Below are positions 10,478 to 20,972 of a stretch of DNA of 64,000 nt, one piece after another (position 1 is the first letter of the stretch; every line of letters begins with the position of its first letter). The translations under genes and the position numbers were made by a program. Under the pieces are notes generated by a model. That model ran no database searches. It was given only the letters and a program-made list of their open reading frames with translations, and was not told where the DNA came from. The DNA is taken from contig NZ_CM009490.1 in the NCBI RefSeq assembly GCF_002933395.1, positions 62,001 to 126,000 on the forward strand. Direction: 5' to 3'. Source of the DNA: Yoonia maritima. GTDB lineage: Bacteria; Pseudomonadota; Alphaproteobacteria; Rhodobacterales; Rhodobacteraceae.

Positions 10478-11086
10478 TCATAGTTTCACGCCAGAGAATG
10501 ACATGAAGGCCATAGCCATCAGGCCAGCCGTGATGAAAGTGATACCTAGGCCTTGAAGGCCGTCAGGAATGTCCGAATATTTCAGCTTTTCGCGTACGCC
10601 CGCCATCGCAGTGATCGCAAGCGCCCAGCCAAAGCCAGAGGAGATCCCGTAAGTCAGGGATTCCGAAAAGTTATAGCTGCGTTCCACCATAAACAGTGAC
10701 CCACCCAAGATGGCGCAGTTCACTGTGATCAAAGGCAAGAACACCCCAAGTGCGTTGTACAGCGGCGGAAAGTACTTATCGAGCACCATTTCCAAGATTT
10801 GCACCAAAGCCGCAATCACACCAATGTACGAAATAAGGCCAAGGAACGTCAGGTCAACATCTGCAAAACCTGCCCAGCTTAGCGCGCCTGGCGCCAAGAG
10901 ATAGGTCAGGATCAGGTTGTTGGCGGGCACGGTGATCGCCTGCACCACCATCACAGAAATCCCCAGACCAATCGCAGTCGAGATTTTCTTAGAAACGGCG
11001 ATAAACGTACACATGCCCAAGAAGAATGACAGCGCAAGGTTTTCGACGAAAATTGCCTTAACGGCGAGTGAGAGTAAGCCTTCCAT
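10478..11086 (-). CDS. nqrE: Na+-translocating NADH:quinone reductase subunit E
   Basis: Membrane subunit with six predicted helices, 202 residues, as expected for NqrE. The family segment [14 protein letters not shown] near the N-terminus and [17 protein letters not shown] in the middle carry the conserved cysteines that, with NqrD, bind the intramembrane iron centre. It abuts nqrD: the nqrD stop overlaps its start region at 11086. Confidence 0.97.
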   Translation of the reverse strand: MEGLLSLAVKAIFVENLALSFFLGMCTFIAVSKKISTAIGLGISVMVVQAITVPANNLILTYLLAPGALSWAGFADVDLTFLGLISYIGVIAALVQILEMVLDKYFPPLYNALGVFLPLITVNCAILGGSLFMVERSYNFSESLTYGISSGFGWALAITAMAGVREKLKYSDIPDGLQGLGITFITAGLMAMAFMSFSGVKL

Positions 11087-11739
11087 TAGTGCGCATCCAC
11101 AACTTGAATTTTGTATTCGCGTTCTTCCACTTGACTAGGTTTCCATGTGCGGAACCCCCAGATCAGAAGACCGATGATAAAGAACGCCGATGGCGGAAGC
11201 AGCAGCAGGCCGTTTGGCACATACCATCCACCATTGTTCACGGTCGGCAAGATGGTAAAGCCCATCAGGCTGCCGGATCCGAACAATTCTCTGATAATGC
11301 CGACGAGCATCAGGATGAAGCCATAGCCCAATCCGTTGCCGATCCCGTCGATAAAGCTGTCGATGGGTGGGTTTTTCATCGCGAAGGCCTCTGCGCGGCC
11401 CATCACGATACAGTTTGTGATGATCAGACCAACAAAGACAGACAGCGTTTTGGAAATCTCGAATGCGTAGGCCTTGAGCATCTGGTCGACCAGAATAACC
11501 AGTGACGCAATGATGACCATCTGCACAATGATCCGGATCGAGCTTGGGATATGGTTGCGGATCATCGAGATAAACATTGATGAAAACGCGGTCACAAGTG
11601 TCACGGCAATCGCCATAACAAGCGCGACTTTCAACGATGATGTCACAGCAAGCGCTGAACAAATGCCAAGCACCTGCAAAGTGATTGGGTTGTTATCGAC
11701 CATCGGGTCGATCAACATTTCCCTACGTGTCTGTCCCAT
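11086..11739 (-). CDS. nqrD: Na+-translocating NADH:quinone reductase subunit D
   Basis: 217-residue membrane subunit, homologous to NqrE/RnfA-type proteins. Conserved [10 protein letters not shown] and [17 protein letters not shown] contain the two cysteines that, together with those of NqrE, hold the intramembrane iron. It shares one base with nqrC on one side and nqrE on the other, so expression is tightly coupled. Confidence 0.97.
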   Translation of the reverse strand: MGQTRREMLIDPMVDNNPITLQVLGICSALAVTSSLKVALVMAIAVTLVTAFSSMFISMIRNHIPSSIRIIVQMVIIASLVILVDQMLKAYAFEISKTLSVFVGLIITNCIVMGRAEAFAMKNPPIDSFIDGIGNGLGYGFILMLVGIIRELFGSGSLMGFTILPTVNNGGWYVPNGLLLLPPSAFFIIGLLIWGFRTWKPSQVEEREYKIQVVDAH

Positions 11740-12560
11740 CAGATATCTCCTGCTTTTAGGTTCTCAAGGAAAGGACCGAAACCGGATTCTCCCATCCAGA
11801 ACCTGACCAGATTGTTGACGCCGTTTGTTGTCAGCGTTGCACCCGCAAGCGCGTCGATGTGATAATCGTTGCCAGCGGCTGGTACTGTTTTTGACACGCT
11901 AATTTGTAGCGTCCCGTCATCGTCGGCCAAACGTTTGCCGTTCCACAATGCTTTCCAGCGTGGGTTATCGACTTCGGCGCCCAGACCGGGTGTTTCCGCG
12001 TGTTCATAAAACTGCAAACCATAGATGTCGTTGCCGTTTTCTTCGAGCGCGATAAACCCATAAAGCGTGGACCAAAGCCCATAACCGTGGATTGGCAAGA
12101 TCAGCTTGTCGAGGTCGCCGTTGTCGTCACGCAGCAGATAGACCGTTACGTATTCGGCTTGGCGGACAATCCCTGCGGGATCATCATCAAGCGCAACTGA
12201 CGTTTCCGGGTCGTTAGCCGCGGCGCGATCATCAAATGTCGCTGGGTCGAATTCGTCTGTGAATGTTCCGGTGCTTAGCTCAAGCACTTGTGGTTCAAAC
12301 GCGGCAAAGGATTCAACCACGTCTGCATCTGGGTCATAAATACCCGCGACTTGCAGGATGTTGACCTGTTTGTCTTTCAACGCGTTGATTTCTTGCAGCG
12401 GGCGCAACGTGACGGCGGCCGCAGACACGATCATCGATGCGATCAGGCACAGCACCACCGCGACGAACACGGTTTTTGGCACCGAATCCGTTGGCAGCGC
12501 CATAAAGCGTGCAATTGGGCCTTTGGCCGGTTCGGGGAGGTTGTTTTGTTCTTCAGACAT
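11739..12560 (-). CDS. nqrC: Na+-translocating NADH:quinone reductase subunit C
   Basis: Single-span subunit carrying covalent FMN. The 273-residue protein has an N-terminal helix (residues about 29-52) and a periplasmic FMN domain. The flavinylation motif is visible as [13 protein letters not shown] near residue 235, where the Thr receives FMN from ApbE through a phosphoester bond. The matching transferase, apbE, lies at the head of the locus. It overlaps nqrB by 8 bases. Confidence 0.97.
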   Translation of the reverse strand: MSEEQNNLPEPAKGPIARFMALPTDSVPKTVFVAVVLCLIASMIVSAAAVTLRPLQEINALKDKQVNILQVAGIYDPDADVVESFAAFEPQVLELSTGTFTDEFDPATFDDRAAANDPETSVALDDDPAGIVRQAEYVTVYLLRDDNGDLDKLILPIHGYGLWSTLYGFIALEENGNDIYGLQFYEHAETPGLGAEVDNPRWKALWNGKRLADDDGTLQISVSKTVPAAGNDYHIDALAGATLTTNGVNNLVRFWMGESGFGPFLENLKAGDI

Positions 12561-13752
12561 GACGTTTAGCCCTGCGACGAATGTTCGCTTGGACGACGAA
12601 GTAGTCGATCAACGGCGCGAATACATTACCAAATAGAATTGCGAGCATCATGCCCTCGGGAAAAGCGGGGTTCACGACGCGGATCATGACGACCATAAAG
12701 CCGATGAGCGCACCATAGATATAGCGGCCAGCGTTGGTGTGCGATCCGGAAACAGGTTCCGTGACCATAAACACAAGGCCAAATGCATAGCCGCCGACAA
12801 CAAGGTGCCAGTACCACGGCATCGCAAACATTGGGTTCGTGTCGGACCCGATGGCGTTCAACAGCAGCGAAAACCCGATCATCCCAGCAAGACACCCGAC
12901 CACCATCCGGTAGTTGGCGATTTTCGTGGCGAGCAAGAACGCGAGACCCAACAGTGCTGCGATTGTGGATGTTTCACCCATTGAACCGGGCAAGAAGCCG
13001 ATAAAGCTGTCCCACCATGTCAGGCCATGTGCGGCGAGCGTCTGATAGCCGTCAGATGCCGAAACAGCCAATGCCGTCGCGCCAGTAAAGCCATCAACAG
13101 GCACCCAGACTGAATCACCTGAAAGCTGGGCAGGATAGGCAAAATACAAGAACGCGCGCCCGGTCAGGGCAGGGTTCAAGAAGTTCTTACCAGTTCCGCC
13201 AAAGACTTCTTTGCCGATGACCACACCAAAGATGATCCCTAGCGCGACTTGCCATAACGGCGTCGTTGCGGGCAGGATCAACGCATAAAGCATTGATGAA
13301 ACAAGGAAACCTTCGTTGACTTCGTGGCGGCGCACCGTGGCAAACACCACTTCGAATACACCACCAGCGACAAGCGTGGTGATGTAGATCGGTAGGAAAT
13401 ACATCATCCCATGCAAGATATTAGCCAACGGGTTGCTTGGGTCGAACCCGATACCTAATGCGCCGATAACAGCCGCGCGCCAGCCCGACGGGCCAAAGTC
13501 TGCGATGGCTGCGTTTGTTTGCAGCCCGACGTTATATGTACCCATCAAAATGCAGGGGATCGTCGCAAGCACAACATAAGTCATGATGCGTTTCATATCG
13601 ACATAGGACCGCGCGTGCGGCGCAACAGTGGTTACGGTTTTAGGTGTGTAAATGAAGCTCTCGATCATTTCATAGATCGGGAAGTAACGCTCCCATTTAC
13701 CGCCTTTTTCGAAATCCGGTTCAATCCGGTCAAAGAAATTTCGAAGACCCAT
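12553..13752 (-). CDS. nqrB: Na+-translocating NADH:quinone reductase subunit B
   Basis: Main membrane subunit (399 residues, about ten helices) with riboflavin and a second covalent FMN. The flavinylation motif is GFTGATALAV near residue 225, with the acceptor Thr in GAT. The N-terminal RSYVDMKRIM and the GKEVFGGTGKNFLNPALTGRAFLYFAYP segment are characteristic of NqrB. It starts 3 bases after nqrA ends. Confidence 0.97.
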   Translation of the reverse strand: MGLRNFFDRIEPDFEKGGKWERYFPIYEMIESFIYTPKTVTTVAPHARSYVDMKRIMTYVVLATIPCILMGTYNVGLQTNAAIADFGPSGWRAAVIGALGIGFDPSNPLANILHGMMYFLPIYITTLVAGGVFEVVFATVRRHEVNEGFLVSSMLYALILPATTPLWQVALGIIFGVVIGKEVFGGTGKNFLNPALTGRAFLYFAYPAQLSGDSVWVPVDGFTGATALAVSASDGYQTLAAHGLTWWDSFIGFLPGSMGETSTIAALLGLAFLLATKIANYRMVVGCLAGMIGFSLLLNAIGSDTNPMFAMPWYWHLVVGGYAFGLVFMVTEPVSGSHTNAGRYIYGALIGFMVVMIRVVNPAFPEGMMLAILFGNVFAPLIDYFVVQANIRRRAKRHV

Positions 13753-13755
13753 GGA

Positions 13756-15096
13756 TCAACCCTCTTTTTCGATGGTGGCCAGACAGTCGCGCAGCGCAAG
13801 TCCGTATTCATATTTTGCGGGGCAGGCGAAACCAGCAAGCCCCAGATCTTCTTCGTCCAGCTCGAGCGCGCCAAGCGCCTGCGCCTGATCGGTATCCATC
13901 GTGATCAGCGCCCGCAACAGCTGCGTTGGCAGATAATCTTGGGGCATTAGCGTTTCAAACGTGCCGGTCGGGACCATTGCGCGGCGTCCGCCGTTCAAAT
14001 TTGAAGTCAGCGGGAATTTGCGACGCGACAAGGAAGAGCCAAGGACGGGCTGCACCGCGTATTTATCGACCATTGGTCGAATCCAGCCCATCGGGATTTG
14101 TTTGCGGTCTTCTTCGATCAATGTGATTTGACGGGCATAACGGCCAAGATAGCCGTTGGCACCTTCGCCCATGCGTCCGCTTAGTACTGAACCGGAAATC
14201 ATCCGAACTGGTGTATCGGCTGGCGTGTCATTGATCGCTAGATCGGCCATTGATGCGCCGACTACAGTGCGCACCAAACGTGGGTCGGCGCAGACTGGAC
14301 CAGTCAATGCCACAACCCGTGTTGCGTCATATGTGCCAGTTTGCAGTAAACGTCCGATTGCGATCACGTCTTGATAACCGATCGTCCAAACAGTTTTGTC
14401 GCCGTACAGCGGTTCAAGAAAGTGAATATGTGTTCCAGCAAGCCCAGCCGGGTGCGGACCAGAGAAAGCAGCCGCTTCAACGCCAGCGACATCACTGCCC
14501 GGGATATCGGCACCGTCCGCATGGCAAAGGTATGTTTTGCCTTCGGTTAACAGTGCGATGGCTTTTAGACCGTCGATGAATGCATCGGATTGTTCGCGGA
14601 TGATCGGCTGTGGATCGGCGGCCAGTGGCTCTGATTCCATCGCGGTTACAAAGATCGCAGAGGGGCGGCTTTCGGGGGTAGGGACCTTTGAATATGGCCG
14701 AGTGCGGAACGATGTCCACAAACCTGCGCTACAAAGGCGTTCCGCCAGCCCGTCGGCGGTTGTCGCATCGCCCACGGTCGAAAAGTCGACAGGTGCGGCA
14801 TCGCCTTCAACCTGAATTTCCACACTGATCAATTTGCGCCGTGCGCCCCGATTGATCGCTTTGATTCGCCCAGCAACGGGTGAAACCACCTGCACCTGCG
14901 GCGTATCTTTGTGGGAAAATATTGGTGTTCCCGCAACAACACTATCGCCTTCGGCAACAGTGAGTCGGGGTTTGAGCCCAATGTAGTCATCACCAAGGAT
15001 AGCGACAGTCTGTACTGCCGGTGCAGTCTCGACATCTTCTCTTGGCGCGCCCGCAATTGAGATGTTCAGACCTTTATGTAGTGCAAATCGCTGCAA
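13756..15096 (-). CDS. nqrA: Na+-translocating NADH:quinone reductase subunit A
   Basis: Soluble cytoplasmic subunit A, 446 residues, the usual length. It begins with KGLNISIAGAP and contains the conserved GDDYIGLKPRL and PVAGRIKAINRG segments. C-terminal conserved pieces include FACPAKYEYGLALRDCL. First gene of the operon; its start faces apbE across 200 bp. Na+-NQR is uncommon in alphaproteobacteria and suggests a sodium-rich habitat. Confidence 0.96.
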   Translation of the reverse strand: MQRFALHKGLNISIAGAPREDVETAPAVQTVAILGDDYIGLKPRLTVAEGDSVVAGTPIFSHKDTPQVQVVSPVAGRIKAINRGARRKLISVEIQVEGDAAPVDFSTVGDATTADGLAERLCSAGLWTSFRTRPYSKVPTPESRPSAIFVTAMESEPLAADPQPIIREQSDAFIDGLKAIALLTEGKTYLCHADGADIPGSDVAGVEAAAFSGPHPAGLAGTHIHFLEPLYGDKTVWTIGYQDVIAIGRLLQTGTYDATRVVALTGPVCADPRLVRTVVGASMADLAINDTPADTPVRMISGSVLSGRMGEGANGYLGRYARQITLIEEDRKQIPMGWIRPMVDKYAVQPVLGSSLSRRKFPLTSNLNGGRRAMVPTGTFETLMPQDYLPTQLLRALITMDTDQAQALGALELDEEDLGLAGFACPAKYEYGLALRDCLATIEKEG

Positions 15097-15297
15097 TGCT
15101 GACCTCGTCGAGACTGTTTTTTGATTTCCGCACGTCTATTGGCTGGCTGCCTGAGCGGAAATTGTGAAAAGTTAAGTGTGTGGCTTCATTTTGCCGTGGA
15201 TAACCGAGGTAAAATCTGTTGAAAAGGCATTAATGGTCGCATGGCGCTGGCAGAAATGTCGTGTTAGACGGCGGCCCATCGAAAATTGAGGTAAATT
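15097..15297. promoter_or_regulatory. Divergent promoter region nqrA / apbE
   Basis: A 201-bp spacer between two start codons pointing apart, so both promoters must lie here. An A/T-richer stretch around 15160-15240 is the likely core. GAGGTAAATT precedes the apbE GTG. No clear operator palindrome was recognised. Confidence 0.5.
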
Positions 15298-16332
15298 GTG
15301 TCCCAGTCAGTCAAATTATCGCGCCGTAGCTTTATGCTAGTGCCGCTATGCCTTGCCGCTTGTAAGCCGGGCGAATCGCTTTTGAAGGTGTCGGGTCTGA
15401 CCATGGGCACGACTTATAACGTAGCTGTTGCTGATGCGCCGCGCTTTGTGTCGCAATCGGATGTGAAGGCGGCGGTTGATGGCGCCTTGGCCACGGTCAA
15501 CCAGCAGATGTCCAACTGGGACGCTAACTCTGAGATTTCGCGCTTTAATGCGCAGACAAGCACCGACGCACAGGTTATTTCTGCTGAATTGGCCGAAGTC
15601 ATGACCGCAGCCGAGACTGTTCATCTGGCAAGTGGCGGTCGTTTTGACACGACGCTTGGTCCGGTGATCGAACTTTGGGGCTTTGGCGCTGATGATCATT
15701 CACTGTCTACACCGAACGAAGCAAGCCTGCTGGCTGCGCAAGCGAAATCAGGTCACGCCAACACATTGCGTGTCACGCCCGGTGCGCTGCAAAAAACACA
15801 ACCAGACGCTAATATTTATTTGGCCGCGATTGGCAAAGGCTATGGTGCTGACCTTGTTGGTCGCGCGCTGGAGCAGTTGGGCGTACACAACTATTTGATC
15901 GAAATCGGCGGCGATCTTTATGCGTCGGGCCACAATGCTGATGGCACCGCATGGCAGATCGGTATCGAAACACCCGAAGCCCACGGGCGCGGTGTTTTGG
16001 ATGTTGTGTCGGTGTCAAATGTTGGGCTGGCGTCATCTGGCGACTACCGCAACTTCTTTGAACAAGATGGTCAGCGTTATTCGCACCTGATTGATCCGCG
16101 CACTGGTCGTCCTGTCACGCACAACACCGCGTCGACAACTGTATTGGCTGAAAATGCGATGCTTGCTGATGCGTGGGCGACCGCGTTCCACATTATCGGA
16201 CAAGAAGAAGGTCTGGTACTGGCAGAAGAGCTGGGCCTCGCGGTTCTGTTCACGCAACATAACGCAAATGCGAACGCGCACGGCTTTACAACAAGCGCAA
16301 GTTCACGTTTTACGGCCTTAACGCAGGTCTAA
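15298..16332 (+). CDS. apbE: FAD:protein FMN transferase
   Basis: ApbE transfers FMN from FAD to Thr of NqrB and NqrC in the periplasm. The GTG start at 15298 follows GAGGTAAATT. The N-terminus has SRRSF, a short hydrophobic stretch and a lipobox LAAC, so it is probably a lipoprotein. Family motifs are the early GTTYNVAV, the central AIGKGYGADLVGRAL and IEIGGDLYASG, then SSGDYRNFFEQDGQRYSHLIDPRTGRP and the LADAWATAF segment, all in ApbE order. At 344 residues it is normal length. Placement next to nqr and nqrM makes NQR its client. Confidence 0.96.
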   Translation: MSQSVKLSRRSFMLVPLCLAACKPGESLLKVSGLTMGTTYNVAVADAPRFVSQSDVKAAVDGALATVNQQMSNWDANSEISRFNAQTSTDAQVISAELAEVMTAAETVHLASGGRFDTTLGPVIELWGFGADDHSLSTPNEASLLAAQAKSGHANTLRVTPGALQKTQPDANIYLAAIGKGYGADLVGRALEQLGVHNYLIEIGGDLYASGHNADGTAWQIGIETPEAHGRGVLDVVSVSNVGLASSGDYRNFFEQDGQRYSHLIDPRTGRPVTHNTASTTVLAENAMLADAWATAFHIIGQEEGLVLAEELGLAVLFTQHNANANAHGFTTSASSRFTALTQV

Positions 16333-16353
16333 ACCAAATAAAGAGACGCAGTT

Positions 16354-16599
16354 ATGGCGACGTTTTTTCTGACATTCGGATTTTTGCTGGTCATCATGCT
16401 TGGCATGGCGGCTGGCGTGATCTTGATGGGGCGCACCATCAAAGGAAGCTGCGGCGGATTGAATGCAATCGCGGATGCTGATCAATGTCTTGTCTGTAAA
16501 AAAGACATTGATCCAGATAGCCCGCTGCGCGAACGTCTTGCGTGCCCACGTGCGCGCAAGATGTTGGAAAATGCTGGCTTAGACCAAACTGCTGATTAA
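16354..16599 (+). CDS. nqrM: NqrM, iron-delivery factor for Na+-NQR assembly
   Basis: An 81-residue protein with one N-terminal membrane helix (residues 3-27) followed by conserved cysteines in GSCGG and CLVCKKD and a last one in LACPRARK. This is the DUF539/NqrM pattern; NqrM is required to build the iron centre between NqrD and NqrE. It lies 21 bases after apbE, so the two maturation factors form a bicistron divergent from nqrA-F. Confidence 0.93.
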   Translation: MATFFLTFGFLLVIMLGMAAGVILMGRTIKGSCGGLNAIADADQCLVCKKDIDPDSPLRERLACPRARKMLENAGLDQTAD

Positions 16600-16781
16600 C
16601 TGACTTTGGCGAGCGGTATGAAACCGAGGGCCAAAAAAGAAACCCCAGCAAGCAGCCCGTAAACCCACAGCTTCCAAGTTGGTCCTTCGACTTTCCAAAC
16701 TTGGCGGTATCTGTGGCCACCCCAACAGCCAAGCACAAAGATCATTGTTGCAATGGCGGGGGATAAAGTCAGATCAGACAC
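16596..16781 (-). CDS. Small hypothetical membrane protein
   Basis: A 61-residue frame with two hydrophobic segments (residues about 8-20 and 38-55) separated by a basic, aromatic stretch (HRYRQVWKVEG). Its stop overlaps the nqrM stop tail to tail. Composition is coding-like and it fills an otherwise empty gap, but I do not recognise a family. It could be a minor membrane protein or a chance frame. Confidence 0.45.
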   Translation of the reverse strand: MSDLTLSPAIATMIFVLGCWGGHRYRQVWKVEGPTWKLWVYGLLAGVSFLALGFIPLAKVS

Positions 16782-16887
16782 GGTATTTTCCTAGCATGGT
16801 GATCTTGCTAGCTATCTTCATTAATTGTTGGCTTGGCAATAGCGTCTGCCGATACCGCGCAATGTTTAACGCGGTATCGGTTTGATC

Positions 16888-17628
16888 CTAGGTGGGATCT
16901 AAGTGCAGACCGCATTCGCGGTTTTGGCCAAAGAACCGTGTATCTTCTTCGCGCATACCATCTTCGAGCTTGCGCGTCGTGTGGGTGTCGCCAACACTGA
17001 CATATCCCTGTTCCCAAAGCGGGTGATAGGGCAGGTCATGTTCCTTAAGGTACATGTGAACGTCACGGTTGGTCCAATCCACAATCGGGTGGAATTTGAC
17101 GCGACCATGCTGGAACTCGAGGATTTTACGCTCCGCGCGGCTGTCGGCCTGAACGCGGCGCAGGCCGCTGTACCATGTGCCAGCACCAACATTGCCCATT
17201 GCGCGCTGCATTGGTTCAACTTTGTTGATTGTATTGTATTTCTTTAGACCTTCTTCGCCCTGATCCCAAAGCTGACCAAAACGGGCTTCTTGCCAGGCGG
17301 GGCTCATCTCTGCGCGGTAGACGTGCAGGTTCAGGCCAAGCCGTTCGGTCAGTTCGTCGATAAACCGATAGGTTTCAGGAAATAGATACCCAGTATCAAA
17401 TAACAGGACAGGGATGTCTGGCACCTGCGCGGTCATCATATGCAACATGACCGCCGACTGGATGCCGAAGCTAGATGAAACAACGTGATCGCGGGGCAGG
17501 TTTTCCAGCGCCCATTCAACACGCGTTGTCGCGGTTTGGTCTTCGAGCCATTCATTGGCAGCAGAAAACACTTTGGGTCCATGCGACGCATGGTTCGGTT
17601 CGGTTTTTTGAGCAGCTTGAGTTTTCAT
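16888..17628 (-). CDS. cysH: Phosphoadenylyl-sulfate (PAPS) reductase
   Basis: CysH reduces activated sulfate to sulfite in assimilation. The 246-residue protein has the PP-loop-type segment [14 protein letters not shown], the conserved [10 protein letters not shown], and the C-terminal catalytic ECGLHLDPT. The paired Cys-Cys motifs that bind a 4Fe-4S cluster in APS reductases are missing, so PAPS is the expected substrate, as in the thioredoxin-dependent enterobacterial type. It is a single gene here; cysI, cysD and cysN are not nearby. Confidence 0.9.
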   Translation of the reverse strand: MKTQAAQKTEPNHASHGPKVFSAANEWLEDQTATTRVEWALENLPRDHVVSSSFGIQSAVMLHMMTAQVPDIPVLLFDTGYLFPETYRFIDELTERLGLNLHVYRAEMSPAWQEARFGQLWDQGEEGLKKYNTINKVEPMQRAMGNVGAGTWYSGLRRVQADSRAERKILEFQHGRVKFHPIVDWTNRDVHMYLKEHDLPYHPLWEQGYVSVGDTHTTRKLEDGMREEDTRFFGQNRECGLHLDPT

Positions 17629-18160
17629 ATCATTGCACTTTGGTGTTAGTTCAGCTGTGATAATTCGTATGTGTTACTTTGGCTTAGACGATGGTCGTTG
17701 GTGTGTGACGTAATCGTCGAACCCTTTGTTAGCGTTACGTTCTCTTAGCTAATCGTAGCGTCGTTTCATTGGATACGTTGCCGTCGATTGCTCTGTCTTG
17801 CATCTGATAAAGCAACCCAGCCCGCGATTCACAAGGCAAGCCCGGTACGAAAGGACGATCGTGGCGGGTTTCATTCAAATCAAGAAACCCACATTCTTTA
17901 TATGGTCGATAAGGGTGAACAACGTTTGGGCTGATCCGAAAGAAAAATCCTGAGACGCCGGGCCTTTCGATGATATTTTTGCTTTACATAGGCGCGATAA
18001 ATGCGCACTGCCCCATTGAAAATACCCAAAATATTATGGCTCCGATGTATATATTGAAACCTAATCTCTTTTGGTATACGACCGCATACAGCGAGATCCC
18101 CTTGGGTCGACAGTTCCTGCCATCACCCAGTTCTGACAACATTTACACTTCCGGATAGCC
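17629..18160. other. 530-bp gene-free region between cysH and acnB
   Basis: The starts of cysH (minus) and acnB (plus) face apart, so both promoters lie here. The part near acnB (17960-18070) is A/T-rich, with a plausible promoter at TTGCTT...GATAAA around 17978-18003. I saw no tRNA, no convincing small gene and no clear palindrome. Confidence 0.5.
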
Positions 18161-20953
18161 ATGAGCCTGTACACAGAATACCTGACCGAAATCGAAACGC
18201 GCAAAAAGCAAGCGTTGCACCCGAAACCCATCGAAGATGGCGCGCTGGTCAAAGAAATCATTGCGCAAATCAAAGATGCGGATAACGCGCATCGTGCAGA
18301 TTCGCTTAAGTTTTTCATTTACAACACGCTGCCCGGTACAACGAGCGCAGCGGGCGAAAAGGCCGCGTTCCTGAAAGACATCATTCTGGGCGATGTGGTT
18401 GTTAACGAGATCACACCGACCTTTGCGTTCGAATTGCTTTCACACATGAAAGGCGGACCTTCGGTTGAGGTTCTTCTTGATTTGGCGTTGGGTGACGACC
18501 TAGACATCGCAAAACAGGCTGCTGATGTTCTGAAAACGCAGGTCTTTTTGTACGAAGCTGATACTGATCGCCTGAAAGCGGCCTATGATGCAGGTAATGC
18601 CGTCGCGACCGATATTCTGAACAGCTATGCCGCAGCCGAGTTTTTCACAAAGCTGCCCGACATCGAAGAAGAAATCAAAGTCGTGACTTATATCGCGGGT
18701 GAAGGCGATATTTCTACCGATTTGCTGTCACCGGGGAATCAGGCCCATTCGCGTTCTGACCGTGAATTGCACGGCAAATGCATGATCACACCCGAAGCAC
18801 AGGTCGAAATTCAGGAACTGCAAAAACAACATCCCGACGCGCGCGTGATGCTGATCGCTGAAAAAGGCACAATGGGCGTTGGGTCTTCTCGGATGTCTGG
18901 CGTGAACAACGTGGCCTTGTGGACTGGTAAGCCAACCAGCCCTTATATTCCGTTCGTGAACAATGCGCCTGTTGTTGCGGGTACAAACGGCATTTCACCG
19001 ATCTTTTTGACAACTGTTGGTGTGACCGGCGGTATCGGGATCGACCTTAAGAACTGGGTTAAGAAACTGGATTCAGACGGTAACCCGATCCTGAACAACG
19101 ATGATAACCCTATCCTCGAGCAGAAATATTCGGTTGAGACAGGAACGATCCTGACCATCAACACCAAAGAAAAGAAGCTATATAACGACGCTGGCGATCA
19201 AGAGCTTGTCGATATGTCGTCTTCGTTCACTCCGCAAAAAGTCGAATTCATGAAGGCGGGCGGTTCTTATGCCATCGTCTTTGGTAAAAAGCTGCAAAGC
19301 TTTGCGTCCGAAACGCTGGGTCTTGAACTGAAATCTGCCTATGCGCCGTCCAAAGAAATTCACCACGAAGGTCAGGGCCTTACCGCTGTTGAAAAGATCT
19401 TTAACGCGAATGCTGTTGGTGTAACGCCGGGCACTGTTTTGCATGCTGGGTCTGATGCCCGCGTGAAAGTGAACATCGTTGGGTCGCAAGACACCACAGG
19501 TTTGATGACATCCCAAGAGCTTGAGGCGATGGCGGCGACTGTTCTTTCGCCAACTGTTGATGGTGCTTATCAATCCGGCTGTCACACGGCATCGGTTTGG
19601 GATTTCAAAGCCCAAGAAAACACTCCTAAGTTGATGAAGTTTATGCATAACTTTGGTCTGATCACCGCGCGTGACCCCAAAGGCGTTTACCATTCAATGA
19701 CCGACGTTATTCACAAGGTGCTGAATGACATCACGGTGGATGATTGGGCAATCATCATCGGCGGCGATTCCCACACACGTATGTCCAAAGGCGTGGCCTT
19801 TGGTGCTGACTCGGGCACTGTTGCGCTTGCGCTTGCCACGGGCGAGGCAACAATGCCGATCCCTGAGTCCGTGAAAGTGACGTTCAAAGGCAAAATGGCC
19901 GACCACATGGATTTCCGTGATGTGGTACACGCGACGCAATTGCAGATGTTGAAGCAATTTGGCGATAACGTGTTCCAAGGCCGCATCATCGAAGTGCACC
20001 TAGGCACATTGCTTGCTGACCAAGCCTTTACGTTCACTGACTGGACTGCGGAAATGAAGGCCAAAGCCTCTATCTGTATTTCAGAAGACGACACGCTTAT
20101 TGAATCGCTTGAGATCGCTAAGCACCGCATCCAGATCATGATTGAAAAGGGCATGGAGAACGACGCCAACATGCTGCAAGGTCTGATCGATATTGCGGAT
20201 AAGCGGATTGCTGAAATCAAATCTGGCGCGAAACCAGCGCTGACCGCCGATGACAACGCGAAATACTTTGCCGAAGTTGTCGTGAACCTAGACGAGATCA
20301 ACGAGCCAATGATCGCTGACCCTGATGTCAGCAACGCCGATGTGTCAAAGCGCTATACCCACGATACGATCCGCCCGATTTCTTACTATAAAGCAGAGAA
20401 AAAGGTCGATTTGGGCTTTGTTGGGTCCTGCATGGTGCACAAAGGCGACGTAAAAATCGTGGCGCAAATGCTGCGGAACCTTGAAAAGGCACAAGGCGAG
20501 GTCACGTTCAAAGCACCGCTGGTTGTCGCCGCGCCAACATACAACATCATCGATGAGCTGAAAGAAGAAGGCGACTGGTCCGTTCTTCAGAAATACTCTG
20601 GCTTTGAATTTGACGATTCAGCACCAAAGAATACCGCGCGTACAGAATACGAAAACATTCTGTATCTTGAACGCCCGGGCTGTAACCTTTGCATGGGTAA
20701 CCAAGAAAAAGCCGCCAAAGGCGACACTGTTCTTGCGACATCTACCCGTTTGTTCAAAGGCCGCGTTGTGGAAGATGCTGACGGCAAAACAGGTGAATCG
20801 CTGCTGGCGTCCACGCCAGTTGTTGTGTTGTCCGCAATTTTGGGGCGTACCCCAACCGTCGAAGAATACATCACGGCTGTTGAAGGTATTGACCTGACAA
20901 AATTTGCGCCACCGCTTGAAAAGCCAGCAGGCACATTGTCAGCCCACTTCTAA
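18161..20953 (+). CDS. acnB: Bifunctional aconitate hydratase 2 / 2-methylisocitrate dehydratase
   Basis: AcnB interconverts citrate and isocitrate through a 4Fe-4S cluster. The 930-residue protein has the AcnB order: an N-terminal HEAT-like helical domain (1-160), then the swivel domain, then the catalytic domains. Cluster cysteines are visible in GSCMVHKGD and RPGCNLCMGNQ (C-x2-C); further signatures are GSSRMSGVNN, GGDSHTRMSKGVAFGADSGTVALALATGE and STRLFKGR. It ends in a short KPAGTLSAHF tail, lacking the longer end of some relatives. AcnA is the usual form in alphaproteobacteria, so AcnB here is a minority type. Confidence 0.96.
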   Translation: MSLYTEYLTEIETRKKQALHPKPIEDGALVKEIIAQIKDADNAHRADSLKFFIYNTLPGTTSAAGEKAAFLKDIILGDVVVNEITPTFAFELLSHMKGGPSVEVLLDLALGDDLDIAKQAADVLKTQVFLYEADTDRLKAAYDAGNAVATDILNSYAAAEFFTKLPDIEEEIKVVTYIAGEGDISTDLLSPGNQAHSRSDRELHGKCMITPEAQVEIQELQKQHPDARVMLIAEKGTMGVGSSRMSGVNNVALWTGKPTSPYIPFVNNAPVVAGTNGISPIFLTTVGVTGGIGIDLKNWVKKLDSDGNPILNNDDNPILEQKYSVETGTILTINTKEKKLYNDAGDQELVDMSSSFTPQKVEFMKAGGSYAIVFGKKLQSFASETLGLELKSAYAPSKEIHHEGQGLTAVEKIFNANAVGVTPGTVLHAGSDARVKVNIVGSQDTTGLMTSQELEAMAATVLSPTVDGAYQSGCHTASVWDFKAQENTPKLMKFMHNFGLITARDPKGVYHSMTDVIHKVLNDITVDDWAIIIGGDSHTRMSKGVAFGADSGTVALALATGEATMPIPESVKVTFKGKMADHMDFRDVVHATQLQMLKQFGDNVFQGRIIEVHLGTLLADQAFTFTDWTAEMKAKASICISEDDTLIESLEIAKHRIQIMIEKGMENDANMLQGLIDIADKRIAEIKSGAKPALTADDNAKYFAEVVVNLDEINEPMIADPDVSNADVSKRYTHDTIRPISYYKAEKKVDLGFVGSCMVHKGDVKIVAQMLRNLEKAQGEVTFKAPLVVAAPTYNIIDELKEEGDWSVLQKYSGFEFDDSAPKNTARTEYENILYLERPGCNLCMGNQEKAAKGDTVLATSTRLFKGRVVEDADGKTGESLLASTPVVVLSAILGRTPTVEEYITAVEGIDLTKFAPPLEKPAGTLSAHF

Positions 20954-20972
20954 GGCGCTGAAATGCAATAAA

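Noticed and set aside
17629-18160. tRNA or riboswitch in the long spacer before acnB
   Set aside because: No cloverleaf, T-loop sequence or familiar riboswitch core was seen on either strand.
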